DNA from: Streptomyces spinosus
Lineage (GTDB): Bacteria > Actinomycetota > Actinomycetes > Streptomycetales > Streptomycetaceae
NCBI RefSeq assembly: GCF_020400655.1
Contig: NZ_JAINRC010000035.1
Coordinates: 1 to 43,711 of the forward strand
DNA: 43,711 nt
Direction of reading: 5' to 3'
The notes below the pieces were generated by a model that ran no database searches, had not been told where the DNA came from, and saw only the letters and a program-made list of their open reading frames with translations. The first letter of the stretch is position 1, and every line of letters starts with the position of its first letter. The translations under genes and the position numbers were made by a program. This document shows, piece by piece, positions 32,615-41,251 of the stretch.

Positions 32615-34933
32615 ATGTCCCCCGAGAAGGGGTGGCTCTGGCCGGAAGGGTTCATGGACGACCGCAGCGCTCCAGACGCCGGGTCCCCGGACGGCCGGGG
32701 GCCTGGATCCGCCGGAGTGCTCGGGGACGAGCTGACGGCGCTGCTGCACCGTGCCGTGCACCAGGCCGCCCACCGTCTGCACGCCGTCACGGCCGCCGTG
32801 TACCTGCTGACCCCCGACGGCAGCGAACTGCGCGCCGCCATGATCGGCGGCAGCCCGCCGTCCATGCTCACGCTCCCCGGCCGCATGAAGCTCGACTCCC
32901 CCTACGCCTCCGCGCGCGCCCTCGCCGGGCAGCGCCTGGCGTTCCTGGCCGAACCGGATCCGCTCGCCGAACCGGAGAGCGGGGCGCTGGCCTACCCCTA
33001 CACCGTCGCCTCCGTCGCCCTGGAGGCGGAAGGGCGCCGTTTCGGATCGCTGACCGTGCTGCGCACCGAGGACAGCGGGGACTACGGCGGCACGGACCGC
33101 CGGGAGCTCGCCCGGATCGGCGACCGGCTGGCCGTCCTGCTGGCCGCTCTCCACGCTCGCGGCGCCATGATCACGCCCGGGAGCCTGCCCGTGCTGGTGC
33201 CGGTGTTCGGCACCGAACCGCCGGCCGCGGCCGGGGAGCAGGTCGCCGTCCGGGGTGTGCCGGGTGTGCCCGGCTCCGCGGGGATGACCCTGCTGTACGC
33301 ACTTCAACGGATGACGGAAATGCTGAACCGGGCGACCACCATGGAGGACGTCGTCGGGGTGGCGGAGTTCTGCGTCATGGCCCCGATGCGCGCCCGAGCG
33401 CTGGCACTGACCTCGGCCGCCGAGGGCCGGCTGTGGGTCCTCGGCCACAGCGGGGACTCCGCGGACCTGGTGGGCGAGCTGCACGGCGGCGCTCTGCACG
33501 CGGGCACGCCCGCCGCGCGGGCGATGCGGGGGCGGGCGCTGTTCGTCCCGGGTTCCGCCGGCGCGCCGGCCGCGGGCCGTGTCCCGGACGCCGGCCCCGG
33601 GCATCAATCGAGCGGTGTGCCCGGCGACGGGCGGCACGCCGCCTCCTACCTGCCGCTGGTCGGCAGCCGGCACGTGGTCGATCTGCCGATGACCGGTACC
33701 GCCCCGGTCGTCGGGGTCTGCTGCCTGTCGTTCGACGGGCCGCGGACGTTCCCGCCCGAGGAGCGGGCCGTGCTGACCATGATGGCCGGACTGCTGGGCG
33801 CGGCGGTCCAGCGCATCCAGCTCGGCGCCGCACGGCAGATGCTCGCCGAGGGCATGCAACGGCGGCTGCTGCCCGCCGACCTCCCCGAGGCGCCCCGTCT
33901 GCCCACCACGGCCCGGTACCGGCCGGCCCAGGCCGCGAGCGAGGCGGGCGGCGACTGGTACGACGTGATCACCATGCCGGACGACCGCGTGATGCTGGTC
34001 ATCGGGGACGTCGAGGGCCACACGCTGGAGAGCGCCGCCGTCATGGGCCAGTTGCGCACCTCGGTGGCCGCCTACGCCACCGAGGGCCACGGGCCGGCGG
34101 CGCTGCTGGAACGCACCGACCGGCTGCTGCCCCGGCTGGGCACCGACCTGCTCGCCACCTGCTGCGTGGTGGCCGTGGACACCGGGACGGGAGTGGCCGA
34201 GGTGGCGCTGGCCGGACATCCGGCGCCGCTCGTCCGGCTGTCCGACGGCACCGTCCGTCCGCTGTGGGCACCGGCCAACGTGCCGCTCGGACTGCACGGA
34301 CGCACCCCCTACCGCTCCCAGGAGCACACGCTGCCGCCCGGAGCCGTGCTGGTGCTCTACTCGGACGGAGTGCACGAACCGGATCGCGACGACATCGGCG
34401 CCCGCCTGGGTGCCGGCGGGGCGGGTACCGACCTGGAGACCCTGGCGGACCGCCTGCTGGCGGGCACGCCCGGCCGGCGCGACGACGCCGCGCTGCTGCT
34501 GGCCCGCTACGAGGGAGCGGACGACTCCGCCGCGCCCCGGACCGCGCGTTTCCACGTCCACCGGCGTGATCTGCGGGCGGTCAGGGAGGCCCGCGGCTTC
34601 GTGCACGAGTGCCTGTACGAGTGGGGTCTGGCCGATCTGTCGGACGACCTGGAGCTCATCACCTCGGAACTGGTGACCAACGCGCTCATCCACGCGGGCA
34701 GCGATGTGGACGTACGGCTGCGGGCGTCCGGTCACCGGGTCCGTCTCGAGGTGCGGGACTCGGACAGCGACCCGCCCGTGCCCACCGCCTACTCGCTCAC
34801 CGAGGAGGGCAGCGCACGGGCGGAACACGGCCGCGGCCTGTACCTGGTCGACGCGTTGGCGCACACCTGGCACACCTCTCCGAGCGGCCGGGGCAAGACG
34901 GTCTGGCTGGAGATGGACATCCCCGGCGCCTAG
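32615..34933 (+). CDS. SpoIIE-type PP2C phosphatase with GAF sensors and anti-sigma-factor kinase domain
   Basis: 772-aa signalling protein; ATG 32615 starts one base after the cytochrome b stop. It has an N-terminal GAF-like domain (about 30-180), a second GAF-like domain (about 225-395), and a PP2C/SpoIIE phosphatase (about 405-632). The phosphatase shows GGDWYDVITMPDDRVMLVIGD, EGHTLESAAVMGQLR and VLVLYSDGVHEPDRDDIG with metal-binding aspartates. A C-terminal HATPase_c domain of the RsbW type follows (about 645-765, ELVTNALIHAGSDVDVRLRA as N-box and EHGRGLYLVDALAH). Such proteins dephosphorylate anti-anti-sigma factors and may also phosphorylate them or bind sigma. No sigma factor or STAS partner lies adjacent. 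Placement after the redox pair suggests co-transcription. Confidence 0.88.
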   Translation: MSPEKGWLWPEGFMDDRSAPDAGSPDGRGPGSAGVLGDELTALLHRAVHQAAHRLHAVTAAVYLLTPDGSELRAAMIGGSPPSMLTLPGRMKLDSPYASARALAGQRLAFLAEPDPLAEPESGALAYPYTVASVALEAEGRRFGSLTVLRTEDSGDYGGTDRRELARIGDRLAVLLAALHARGAMITPGSLPVLVPVFGTEPPAAAGEQVAVRGVPGVPGSAGMTLLYALQRMTEMLNRATTMEDVVGVAEFCVMAPMRARALALTSAAEGRLWVLGHSGDSADLVGELHGGALHAGTPAARAMRGRALFVPGSAGAPAAGRVPDAGPGHQSSGVPGDGRHAASYLPLVGSRHVVDLPMTGTAPVVGVCCLSFDGPRTFPPEERAVLTMMAGLLGAAVQRIQLGAARQMLAEGMQRRLLPADLPEAPRLPTTARYRPAQAASEAGGDWYDVITMPDDRVMLVIGDVEGHTLESAAVMGQLRTSVAAYATEGHGPAALLERTDRLLPRLGTDLLATCCVVAVDTGTGVAEVALAGHPAPLVRLSDGTVRPLWAPANVPLGLHGRTPYRSQEHTLPPGAVLVLYSDGVHEPDRDDIGARLGAGGAGTDLETLADRLLAGTPGRRDDAALLLARYEGADDSAAPRTARFHVHRRDLRAVREARGFVHECLYEWGLADLSDDLELITSELVTNALIHAGSDVDVRLRASGHRVRLEVRDSDSDPPVPTAYSLTEEGSARAEHGRGLYLVDALAHTWHTSPSGRGKTVWLEMDIPGA

Positions 34934-35230
34934 GGTCTTCCGTTCGGATCAGGCGCGAGCCCAGCACGATCCCCACGAGAGGGGCCCTAGGTGTGCTGTC
35001 CCGGGACGTTGATGACGCGCGTGCCGGGTGCTTGCACCGGTGGAGGCCTTCCGGGTTCGGTGCGGATTGCCACAACCGCCGGGCGTGGTCGGCGAAGTGG
35101 CCGTGGAGGACCTCGGTGATCCCGGCGACCGGGGACGCCGGGCACTGACCCGGGTCCGCGGCCGCCGGTCCGCCGGCTCGTGTCAGAAACGTACAAGACC
35201 GGACGCGTCCCGCTCGGGCACGCTCGCAGC

Positions 35231-35647
35231 ATGGACAACATGAGCGGGCCGACGACCGCCATCAACCTGGCGCACAAGCTCTCGCAGTTCAGCGAGCTGT
35301 GGACGCAGAAGAAGATCGCCGATCTGAACGACTACGAAGTCAAGCTCGCCAAGCTGAAGGGCGAGTTCGTCTGGCACACGCACGAGGACACCGACGAGCT
35401 GTTCCTTGTCCTCAGCGGGCGCCTCACCATCCGGCTCAGGGAGACCGGCGACGTCGTCCTGATGCCGGGTGAGTTGTTCGTGGTGCCCCGCGGGGTCGAG
35501 CACTGCCCGGTGGCCGAGGAGGAAACGGCCGTCCTGCTGCTCGAACCCGCAGGGGTCCTCAACACCGGTGACAGGCCCGGACCGCTGACCAGACCCGCCG
35601 AACCGCCGGACCAGTCCCGCGATCCGCCATCCGTCAGGGAGCGATGA
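35231..35647 (+). CDS. Single-domain cupin protein
   Basis: 138-aa protein starting MDNMSGPTTAINLAHKLSQF. No strong ribosome-binding site precedes ATG 35231 or the in-frame ATG 35240. The cupin fold is clear: motif 1 FVWHTHEDTDELFLVLSGRL with the HXHX4-5E pattern, and motif 2 GELFVVPRGVEHCPVAEEE. A Pro/Arg-rich tail follows residue 112. It is cytosolic and probably binds a metal; the family includes isomerases and dioxygenase-like proteins of unknown substrate. Its 3' end overlaps the convergent NTF2-like gene by 14 bp. Confidence 0.8.
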   Translation: MDNMSGPTTAINLAHKLSQFSELWTQKKIADLNDYEVKLAKLKGEFVWHTHEDTDELFLVLSGRLTIRLRETGDVVLMPGELFVVPRGVEHCPVAEEETAVLLLEPAGVLNTGDRPGPLTRPAEPPDQSRDPPSVRER

Positions 35648-35996
35648 CCAGCCGGCTGATCAGCCCACCGTCGAGCACGAAGTCGTAGCGCAGGTCGACC
35701 GTGCCGCCGGGAAAGTCGCCGTCGAGCCGCTGGGTCACGGTCCAGCGGTCCGGTCCGGACCGCGCCGCCCCCAGATAGGTGGTGGTGTACGTGTACTCCG
35801 AGGCGGCGCGGTCGAGCCACCCTTCGATGGCGGGCAGGCCGTCGTACGTCTTTCCGTCGTCGATGACCTGGGCGTCCGGCGTCATGAGCGCCGCCGACGC
35901 CGACGCCTCTCCCGCGTTGTGCACCGCGAGGTACCGGCGGATCACCTCGGGCAAGCGGTCGCGGTCCACCGGCGTGGAGGAGGACGAGTCGGTCAT
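35634..35996 (-). CDS. SnoaL/NTF2-like small protein
   Basis: 120-aa protein. ATG 35996 was chosen over ATG 36014 because GGAAAGCGAG precedes it at normal spacing. The cone-shaped alpha+beta NTF2-like fold is suggested by PEVIRRYLAVHNAGEASASA, LMTPDAQVIDDGKTYDGLPA, IEGWLDRAASEYTYTTTYLG and the C-terminal strands VDLRYDFVLDGGLISRLVIA. Members act as polyketide cyclases, isomerases or binding proteins; no substrate can be assigned. It follows the SDR gene by 40 bp on the same strand and is probably co-transcribed, under HxlR control. Confidence 0.8.
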   Translation of the reverse strand: MTDSSSSTPVDRDRLPEVIRRYLAVHNAGEASASAALMTPDAQVIDDGKTYDGLPAIEGWLDRAASEYTYTTTYLGAARSGPDRWTVTQRLDGDFPGGTVDLRYDFVLDGGLISRLVIAP

Positions 35997-36036
35997 GGCT
36001 GTCTCGCTTTCCATGGGTTCCGAAGCGTTGCGGGGT

Positions 36037-36819
36037 TCAGAGGGCGGGGACGGTGCCGCCGTCGATGACGTACTCGGCGCCGACGATGGCCGACGCGCGG
36101 TCGGAGACGAGGAACGCCACCAACTCGGCTACTTCCTCCGGCTCGTTGGGTCGGCCGAGGGGGATGCCGCCGAGGGAGTCCATCAGGGACGCGAGGGCGG
36201 ACTCCCGGTCGCCGGTCCGCTCGGCGAGGCGGTCGACGAGGGCGTCCGCCGCCTCGGTGCGGATGAAGCCGGGCGAGACGGTGTTGACGCGTACGCCAAG
36301 CGGTGCGACCTGGTTGGCCAGGCCCTTGCTGTAGGTGGTGAGCGCGCCCTTGGCCGCCGCGTAGCCCAGCGTGCCGTCCCACAGGGGCATGCGGCGCTGG
36401 ATGGAGGAGACGTGGACGACGGCCCCACGGCCCTGCGCGAGCATGCCGGGGATCAGTGCCCGGTCCAGGCGGACCGCGGCGAGCAGGTTCGCATTCAGCT
36501 CCTGCTGCCAGACCTCCTCCGTCAGCACCTGGAAGCCGCCGGAGGGCGCGGCCGAACCGCCCAGAGTGTGGACCAGGACGTCCACACCGCCCAGCCGCCG
36601 CCGCGTCTCGTCCGCGACCAGCTCGGCACCCTCAGGCGTGGTCAGATCGGCGCCGACGAACTCCTCCTCGGCCAGATCGGCAGGCCGGGTGCGGGCGGTG
36701 ACCAGCACGGTCGCCCCCGCCGCCCGGAGACGTGCGGCGATCGCCGCTCCCGTGCCCTTGCTGCCGCCGGTGACCAGGGCGCGGCGGCCTTCGAGTGACG
36801 CGTCGATGACAGGAGGCAT
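36037..36819 (-). CDS. Short-chain dehydrogenase/reductase (SDR)
   Basis: 260-aa classical SDR starting MPPVIDASLEGRRALVTGGS. The cofactor motif is TGGSKGTGAAIA (17-28), the NNAG-like position reads LVHTLGGSAAP, and the catalytic residues are Ser in VVHVSSIQRRMP and YAAAK (YXXXK) near 153-157. The sequence RVNTVSPGFIRT follows, and the C-terminus GAEYVIDGGTVPAL is typical of SDR oxidoreductases. It probably reduces or oxidises a carbonyl/alcohol with NAD(P)(H) in the cytosol. It is transcribed divergently from an HxlR regulator across TCACT-rich inverted repeats, so it is the likely regulated target together with the downstream NTF2-like gene. Confidence 0.9.
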   Translation of the reverse strand: MPPVIDASLEGRRALVTGGSKGTGAAIAARLRAAGATVLVTARTRPADLAEEEFVGADLTTPEGAELVADETRRRLGGVDVLVHTLGGSAAPSGGFQVLTEEVWQQELNANLLAAVRLDRALIPGMLAQGRGAVVHVSSIQRRMPLWDGTLGYAAAKGALTTYSKGLANQVAPLGVRVNTVSPGFIRTEAADALVDRLAERTGDRESALASLMDSLGGIPLGRPNEPEEVAELVAFLVSDRASAIVGAEYVIDGGTVPAL

Positions 36820-36862
36820 GGTGCGTGTCCGTTTCCGGGGCAGGCCGAAGGCACACCCCTAC

Positions 36863-36905
36863 TCACTGCTAGAATAGAAGCTAGTGACTTTCACTTTAGC
36901 AGTGA
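36863..36905. promoter_or_regulatory. TCACT inverted repeats in the SDR-HxlR divergent promoter
   Basis: Arms TCACTGCTA (36863-36871) and TAGCAGTGA (36897-36905) enclose CTAGTGA-CTT-TCACTTTAG (36881-36899), so four TCACT/AGTGA half-sites alternate within 43 bp. The region is markedly AT-richer than its surroundings. It is the likely operator of the adjacent HxlR protein. Confidence 0.65.
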
Positions 36906-36922
36906 CTCGGGAGGGTGCCACC

Positions 36923-37447
36923 ATGGCGAGCCGGATCAGGCTGGAGGACCGCGAGTGTCCGCTGTCGACCACCGTGCAGCACGTGGGCGAGTGGTGGACG
37001 CTGTTGATCCTCCACGACGCCTTCGACGGGTACACGCGGTTCGACCAGTTCCAGCAGAGCCTCAACATCTCCACGAGCATGCTCACCGCGCGCCTGAAGA
37101 CCCTGGTCGCGGACGGTCTGCTGGAACGGCGGCCCTACCAGACGAACCCGTTGCGCCACGAGTACGTACTCACCGAGCGCGGACGCTCCCTGCGCCCTGT
37201 GATCGTCGCCCTGGCGGCCTGGGGCAACCAGCACCTGGCGCCGGAGGAGCGGTCGATGGTCCTGGTCGACGCCGCGACCGGTGAGGAGGCCGAGCCGGTC
37301 GTCGTGGACGCGCGCACCGGTCGGAGGCTGGACGACAGTGAGGCGTTCGTCTTCGCCGCGGGTCCGGCCGCCGGGCCGGGCATGCGGGCCCGGTACGCCG
37401 AACTCGGACGTGACCGGCGTGAGCCGACGACCGGACCGCACACCTGA
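36923..37447 (+). CDS. HxlR-family winged-helix transcriptional regulator
   Basis: 174-aa regulator. ATG 36923 was chosen because GGGAGGG lies 7 bases upstream; the frame is open to 36884, but that extension would cover the operator. The HxlR domain spans about 10-105: RECPLSTTVQHVGEWWTLLI (Cys12-type N-terminal cysteine), FDQFQQSLNISTSMLTARLK as recognition helix, and LVADGLLERRPYQTNPLRHE with YVLTERGRSLRPVI as wing. The C-terminal 70 residues (VDAATGEEAEPVVVDARTGR) form an extra acidic domain seen in some actinobacterial members. It probably represses the divergent SDR operon and itself. Confidence 0.88.
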   Translation: MASRIRLEDRECPLSTTVQHVGEWWTLLILHDAFDGYTRFDQFQQSLNISTSMLTARLKTLVADGLLERRPYQTNPLRHEYVLTERGRSLRPVIVALAAWGNQHLAPEERSMVLVDAATGEEAEPVVVDARTGRRLDDSEAFVFAAGPAAGPGMRARYAELGRDRREPTTGPHT

Positions 37448-37735
37448 GCCCCGGCGTCGTCGTACGCACCGAACCGCGGGCACCTTCGGCCGGGCCTAGA
37501 CCCCGGAGCGAGGGACGGCGTCGGTCTTCTCGCGAGCCGGTTCTGCGTCGAGGTGGGCCGGAAGGCCGGCCGGAGCGGTCGGGGGCGGCGAGCGGACGAG
37601 TCTCGCGGCCCGTGGCTCCGGCCGCCCCGGCCAGGCACTGCGGCGGGTCCACGACCCGGCGGGGTACGGTCCCGGGATGCCCGCGGAGCCGTCGAGGACC
37701 GGTGCGGCCCGCGACGACGCGTGGGCAGGCAGGGC

Positions 37736-37957
37736 TCATCCGTCCACGACGTCCTCGGCCTCCCAGCGCAACAGGTCGCCCGGCTGACACTCGAGCACCT
37801 CGCAGAGCGCCGCGAGCGTCGCGAACCGTACCGCCTTGGCGCGGCCGTTCTTGAGTACCGCCAGGTTGGCGGGCGTGATCCCCACGCGGTCCGCGAGCTC
37901 GCCCACGGACATCTTCCGCCGGGCCAGCATGACGTCGATGTCGACGACGATCGGCAT
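37736..37957 (-). CDS. XRE-family small DNA-binding regulator
   Basis: 73-aa protein that is one helix-turn-helix domain: MPIVVDIDVMLARRKMSVGE, then LADRVGITPANLAVLKNGRA, KAVRFATLAALCEVLECQPG and a short DLLRWEAEDVVDG tail. It belongs to the YozG/Cro-like group usually paired with DUF2975 membrane proteins. The ATG overlaps the DUF2975 stop by one base (TGATG), so translation is coupled. It probably represses its own operon through the two inverted repeats before the DUF2975 start. Confidence 0.88.
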   Translation of the reverse strand: MPIVVDIDVMLARRKMSVGELADRVGITPANLAVLKNGRAKAVRFATLAALCEVLECQPGDLLRWEAEDVVDG

Positions 37958-38442
37958 CAGATCACCTCGTCCAACTCGGCCCGCATCCGTGCCGCTTCGA
38001 CGTCGCGCGCGACGGCCTGGGCGAGCAGCATCCGCAACACGAGCACGATGAGCGCGACGCCCAGGATGGCCACGCCGATCCCGCCCATGATGAGGGTGAC
38101 GCCCGGGTCGTCCCGCTGGCCCGGCGCGTTGAGGGCGGTGACCGCGAACCACACGAGGGCAGCCGCCACGATCGCGCCGATCACGCCGTCCACGTATCGG
38201 AAGGCGGCGTGGGAGAACACGGTTCCACGCCGGACCATCGTCACCAGCCGCCATACGCAGCCCAGGGCGACCTGGGCCGTCACCATGCCCAGGATCGTGA
38301 TCAGGCGCAGCGGCGTCAGCGGGAGCGACCCGCCCTCCTTGTCGGTGGCCAAGGCCCACACCATCAACGCCTGTACGAACACGGTGCCGGCGAGCACCGC
38401 CACCAGCACCGCTCGCAGTGCACGCACCGTCAGCTTTCCCAT
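37957..38442 (-). CDS. DUF2975-family membrane protein
   Basis: 161-aa protein. ATG 38442 (MGKLTVRALRAVLVAVLAGT) was preferred to ATG 38448, which lies directly on the GGAAGG site. Four transmembrane helices are evident: about 7-29, 44-64 (LRLITILGMVTAQVALGCVW), 82-103 (VDGVIGAIVAAALVWFAVTA) and 115-140 (IMGGIGVAILGVALIVLVLR). A charged cytoplasmic tail follows (RDVEAARMRAELDEVI). The function of the family is unknown; it is regularly coupled with the small XRE regulator encoded directly downstream and may sequester or sense for it. Confidence 0.85.
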   Translation of the reverse strand: MGKLTVRALRAVLVAVLAGTVFVQALMVWALATDKEGGSLPLTPLRLITILGMVTAQVALGCVWRLVTMVRRGTVFSHAAFRYVDGVIGAIVAAALVWFAVTALNAPGQRDDPGVTLIMGGIGVAILGVALIVLVLRMLLAQAVARDVEAARMRAELDEVI

Positions 38443-38452
38443 GCCCATCCTT

Positions 38453-38490
38453 CCATCGATTTGCGATGGAAATCTATCGAATATCGATAG
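38453..38490. promoter_or_regulatory. Two inverted repeats CCATCG-5-CGATGG and CTATCG-5-CGATAG
   Basis: The 17-bp sites at 38453-38469 and 38474-38490 have the same 6-5-6 layout and centres 21 bp apart (two helical turns). They lie directly before the DUF2975-XRE start, the expected place for autoregulation by the XRE protein. Confidence 0.7.
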
Positions 38491-38735
38491 GTAGGGCAAC
38501 GGCCGGCACGGAGAGCTGGACGGAGGCCCGCCCACCCGACCGTCGAATGACCCAACAGCGCCTCGGCGGGTGCCCGCACCGAACCCGGATCACGGACCGT
38601 CAACTGACTGTGGTCCGGCCGGGGTACGCCCGGCCAGAGTGAGAGCGCGGGCCGAGGGGGCGCCCGCGGCTGTGGGGTGATGTGTCCCGCGGTCGTACGG
38701 CATGTGGTCGCGAGACATGTGACCCGCCCTCTGTC
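38491..38735. other. Intergenic region without a gene
   Basis: No supported gene or repeat before the operator at 38736. Confidence 0.4.
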
Positions 38736-38756
38736 GTCACCGGTTAAACCGGTGAT
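38736..38756 (+). promoter_or_regulatory. GTCACC-N9-GGTGAT operator before the tannase-like gene
   Basis: The centre GGTTAAACC makes this the most symmetric copy of the 21-bp motif. A GATACT box (38754-38759) overlaps its right end and could be the -10 element. The gene starts 177 bp downstream, leaving a long leader without a gene. Confidence 0.6.
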
Positions 38757-38933
38757 ACTGTCTGGCTCAGTCTTCGACGCCCGAGACCGCCTCGGGCCGC
38801 GTACCGAGGTCGCGGAGGCGCGCGTGCGGACGTTCGCCCGCGCAGGCCCGCCGGCTCCGGCCCTGTTCAGCTCATGTGACGTGCACCTGTGTCGCCGCGG
38901 TGAGGCGCACACCTACTTCCGGGATGGAAACCA

Positions 38934-40565
38934 ATGAGACGCACACTTCTGACTGCCCTCGCCGCCGGTGTGCCGCTGGCCGCCGCGCTGTGGGTGCCGA
39001 CCGCGTCGGCGGAGCCGGCGAACACCGCCTCCGCGCCGCTCGGCTGCCGGTCGCTGCCCGTGAAGGCCCCGGCCGGAACCAAGGTGGAGAGCGTGACCGT
39101 GGTCGGCCACGCTGCGGGCACCGTGGACGTGCCCCCGGTCACCCCGCTGCCCGGGGCGCAGATCCCCGACGTACCGGCGTTCTGCGACGTGACGGTGACG
39201 CTGACCCACCCGGGTCAGGGCGACCACGCCAAGGTGCGCGTCTGGCTCCCGCAGCAGGGCTGGAACGGCCGCCTCCAGACGCTCGGCGGCTCGGCCTACG
39301 CCGCCGGCGACTACGGCGCGGGCCTGGCCGCCGCGGTCAAGAACGGTTACGCCGCAGCGACCACCGACGCCGGCGTCGGCACCTACATCGACACCGGCTG
39401 GGCCCTGACCGACGGGGGCAAGGTCGACAAGGCCCTGCTGAAGAACTTCGCCAGCCGCTCCGAGCACGAGGCCGCGGTCGTCGCGAAGGACGTCATCGAC
39501 GGCTTCTACAACAGGCCCGCCTCCTACGCGTACTTCAACGGCTGCTCCACCGGCGGACGCCAGGGCTACATGGAGGCCCAGCGCCACCCCGACGACTACG
39601 ACGGCATCCTCGCCAACGCGCCCGCCGTCAACTGGGACGAGTTCGAGGTCGCCACCCTGTGGCCGCAGGTGGTCATGAACAACGAGAAGACCTACCCGAC
39701 CTCCTGTGAGTTCTCGGCCTTCACCGACGCCGCCGTCAAGGCCTGCGACCCGCTCGACGGCGTCAAGGACGGCCTGGTCAACGACCCGGCCCGGTGCGAC
39801 TTCGACCCCCGCCGGCTGATCGGCACCAAGGTGGTGTGCGACGGCAGGGAGCTGACCATCACGGCGGCCGACGCGGCCGTGGTCCGCAAGATCTGGGACG
39901 GCCCGCGCACCACGTCGGGCAGGAAGCTGTGGTCCGGCGTCCCGATCGGCGCCGACCTGTCGGCCCTGGCCGGCGTCACCCCGCCGGACGCGAACGGCGT
40001 CGTCAAGGGCGCCCCCTTCCCGGTGCCCGCCGCCTGGGTCCGGACCTGGCTGGAGAAGGACCCGTCCTTCGACCTCACGAAGATCACCTACAGCCGGTTC
40101 ACGCGGCTGTTCGAGCAGTCCGAGGCCGAGTACGACAAGATCATCGGCACCGACGACCCGGACCTGTCCGCCTTCCGCGAGTCCGGCGGCAAGCTGCTGA
40201 CCTGGCACGGCCGGGCCGACCAGTACATTCCCGACCAGGGCACCGTGAAGTACCGCGAGCGGGTCGAGCAGAAGCTGGGCGGAACCAAGAAGGTCGACGA
40301 CTTCTACCGTCTCTTCCTCGCCCCGGGCACCGCGCACTGCGGCCTGAACAACGGCAGCGGTGCCGCCACCGACGACCTCGGCGCGCTGCGCACCTGGGTC
40401 GAGAAGGGCAAGGCCCCCAGGACGCTGCCCGCCACCCTGGTCAACGCCGAGCACAAGACCGTCACCCGCGATCTGTGCAGCTACCCGTCGGTGTCCCGCT
40501 ACGACGGCCACGGCGACCCGGCCGCCGCCTCCAGCTTCCGCTGCGTCCTGCCGTCCCGGCACTGA
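38934..40565 (+). CDS. Secreted tannase/feruloyl esterase family alpha/beta-hydrolase
   Basis: 543-aa enzyme; ATG 38934 starts a signal peptide (MRRTLLTALAAGVPLAAALW, then VPTASA with cleavage before EPAN). The tannase/feruloyl esterase family pattern is clear. The nucleophile is Ser in YFNGCSTGGRQGYMEAQRHP (about 204), with the neighbouring Cys expected to pair with the Cys next to the catalytic His. The acid is Asp in WHGRADQYIPDQG (about 427), and His is in LAPGTAHCGLNNG (about 467). Several cysteine pairs fit an extracellular enzyme. It would cleave ester bonds of plant phenolics such as feruloyl or galloyl esters. Unusually, its promoter carries the operator motif otherwise found at redox genes. 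Confidence 0.88.
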   Translation: MRRTLLTALAAGVPLAAALWVPTASAEPANTASAPLGCRSLPVKAPAGTKVESVTVVGHAAGTVDVPPVTPLPGAQIPDVPAFCDVTVTLTHPGQGDHAKVRVWLPQQGWNGRLQTLGGSAYAAGDYGAGLAAAVKNGYAAATTDAGVGTYIDTGWALTDGGKVDKALLKNFASRSEHEAAVVAKDVIDGFYNRPASYAYFNGCSTGGRQGYMEAQRHPDDYDGILANAPAVNWDEFEVATLWPQVVMNNEKTYPTSCEFSAFTDAAVKACDPLDGVKDGLVNDPARCDFDPRRLIGTKVVCDGRELTITAADAAVVRKIWDGPRTTSGRKLWSGVPIGADLSALAGVTPPDANGVVKGAPFPVPAAWVRTWLEKDPSFDLTKITYSRFTRLFEQSEAEYDKIIGTDDPDLSAFRESGGKLLTWHGRADQYIPDQGTVKYRERVEQKLGGTKKVDDFYRLFLAPGTAHCGLNNGSGAATDDLGALRTWVEKGKAPRTLPATLVNAEHKTVTRDLCSYPSVSRYDGHGDPAAASSFRCVLPSRH

Positions 40566-40610
40566 CCCGGCCGCCGACCACCTGACCACACGAGAAAGGC
40601 ACCCTCCCTC

Positions 40611-41201
40611 ATGAGCACGCAGACAGCGGCACCGTCGAACCCGACGGCGGCGGACGGACGTTCCTCCCTGCTGAGGCTGTACCTGGGCCGCGGCGTGCTG
40701 GCCGTGGCATGGGCCCTGGCGTTCGCCGGAGCCCACGAGAACGTCGACGCCGTGGCCATCACCCTGCTCGTCGTCTACCCGCTGATCGACGCGGTGTCCT
40801 CGCTGATCGACTACCGCGCCACCCCTGACGGTCCCGAGCGCCGGGTGACCGCGTTCAACGGGGTGCTCAGCACCGTGGCCGCCCTCGCGGTCGGCATCGC
40901 CGGGGCCGGCGGTGTCGCACCGGTGCTCCACGTGTTCGGTGCCTGGGCCGTCGTCTCCGGTGCCGCCCAGGTGGTCGTCGGACTGCGGCGGCGCGGTCCC
41001 GAGCTGGGCAGGCAGTGGCCGACCCTGATCTCGGGCGGACTGTCCTTCCTGGTCGGCTTCTTCTACAACGTCCAGGCCGCGGGCGACAGTCCCTCGCTCG
41101 ACGTGCTGTCCGTGTACGCCACGGGCGGCGGGGTCTGGTTCATCCTCCAGGCCCTGCTGCTGGGCTGGAAGGCCCGCCAACTGCGCACCCGGACCGTCTG
41201 A
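40611..41201 (+). CDS. Integral membrane protein, DUF308/HdeD-like
   Basis: 196-aa protein starting MSTQTAAPSNPTAADGRSSL after a weak GAAAGG. Six hydrophobic segments can be seen: about 25-43 (GRGVLAVAWALAFAGAH), 46-64 (VDAVAITLLVVYPLIDAVSS), 82-103 (FNGVLSTVAALAVGIAGAGG), 105-124, 138-156 (TLISGGLSFLVGFFYNVQAA) and 167-187 (YATGGGVWFILQALLLGW). The layout recalls the HdeD/DUF308 family of small stress-linked membrane proteins. It lies 45 bp after the tannase-like gene, so it may belong to the same transcript. Function unknown. Confidence 0.75.
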   Translation: MSTQTAAPSNPTAADGRSSLLRLYLGRGVLAVAWALAFAGAHENVDAVAITLLVVYPLIDAVSSLIDYRATPDGPERRVTAFNGVLSTVAALAVGIAGAGGVAPVLHVFGAWAVVSGAAQVVVGLRRRGPELGRQWPTLISGGLSFLVGFFYNVQAAGDSPSLDVLSVYATGGGVWFILQALLLGWKARQLRTRTV

Positions 41202-41221
41202 CCGGCCCCGACCGGTGCCGT

Positions 41222-41251
41222 CCCGGCCCGCGCCCCGTGGCGCGGGCCGGG
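41222..41251. terminator. Terminator after the membrane-protein gene
   Basis: Perfect 13-bp arms CCCGGCCCGCGCC and GGCGCGGGCCGGG around a 4-base loop, followed by ACTTTCC, 20 bases after the stop. Confidence 0.88.
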
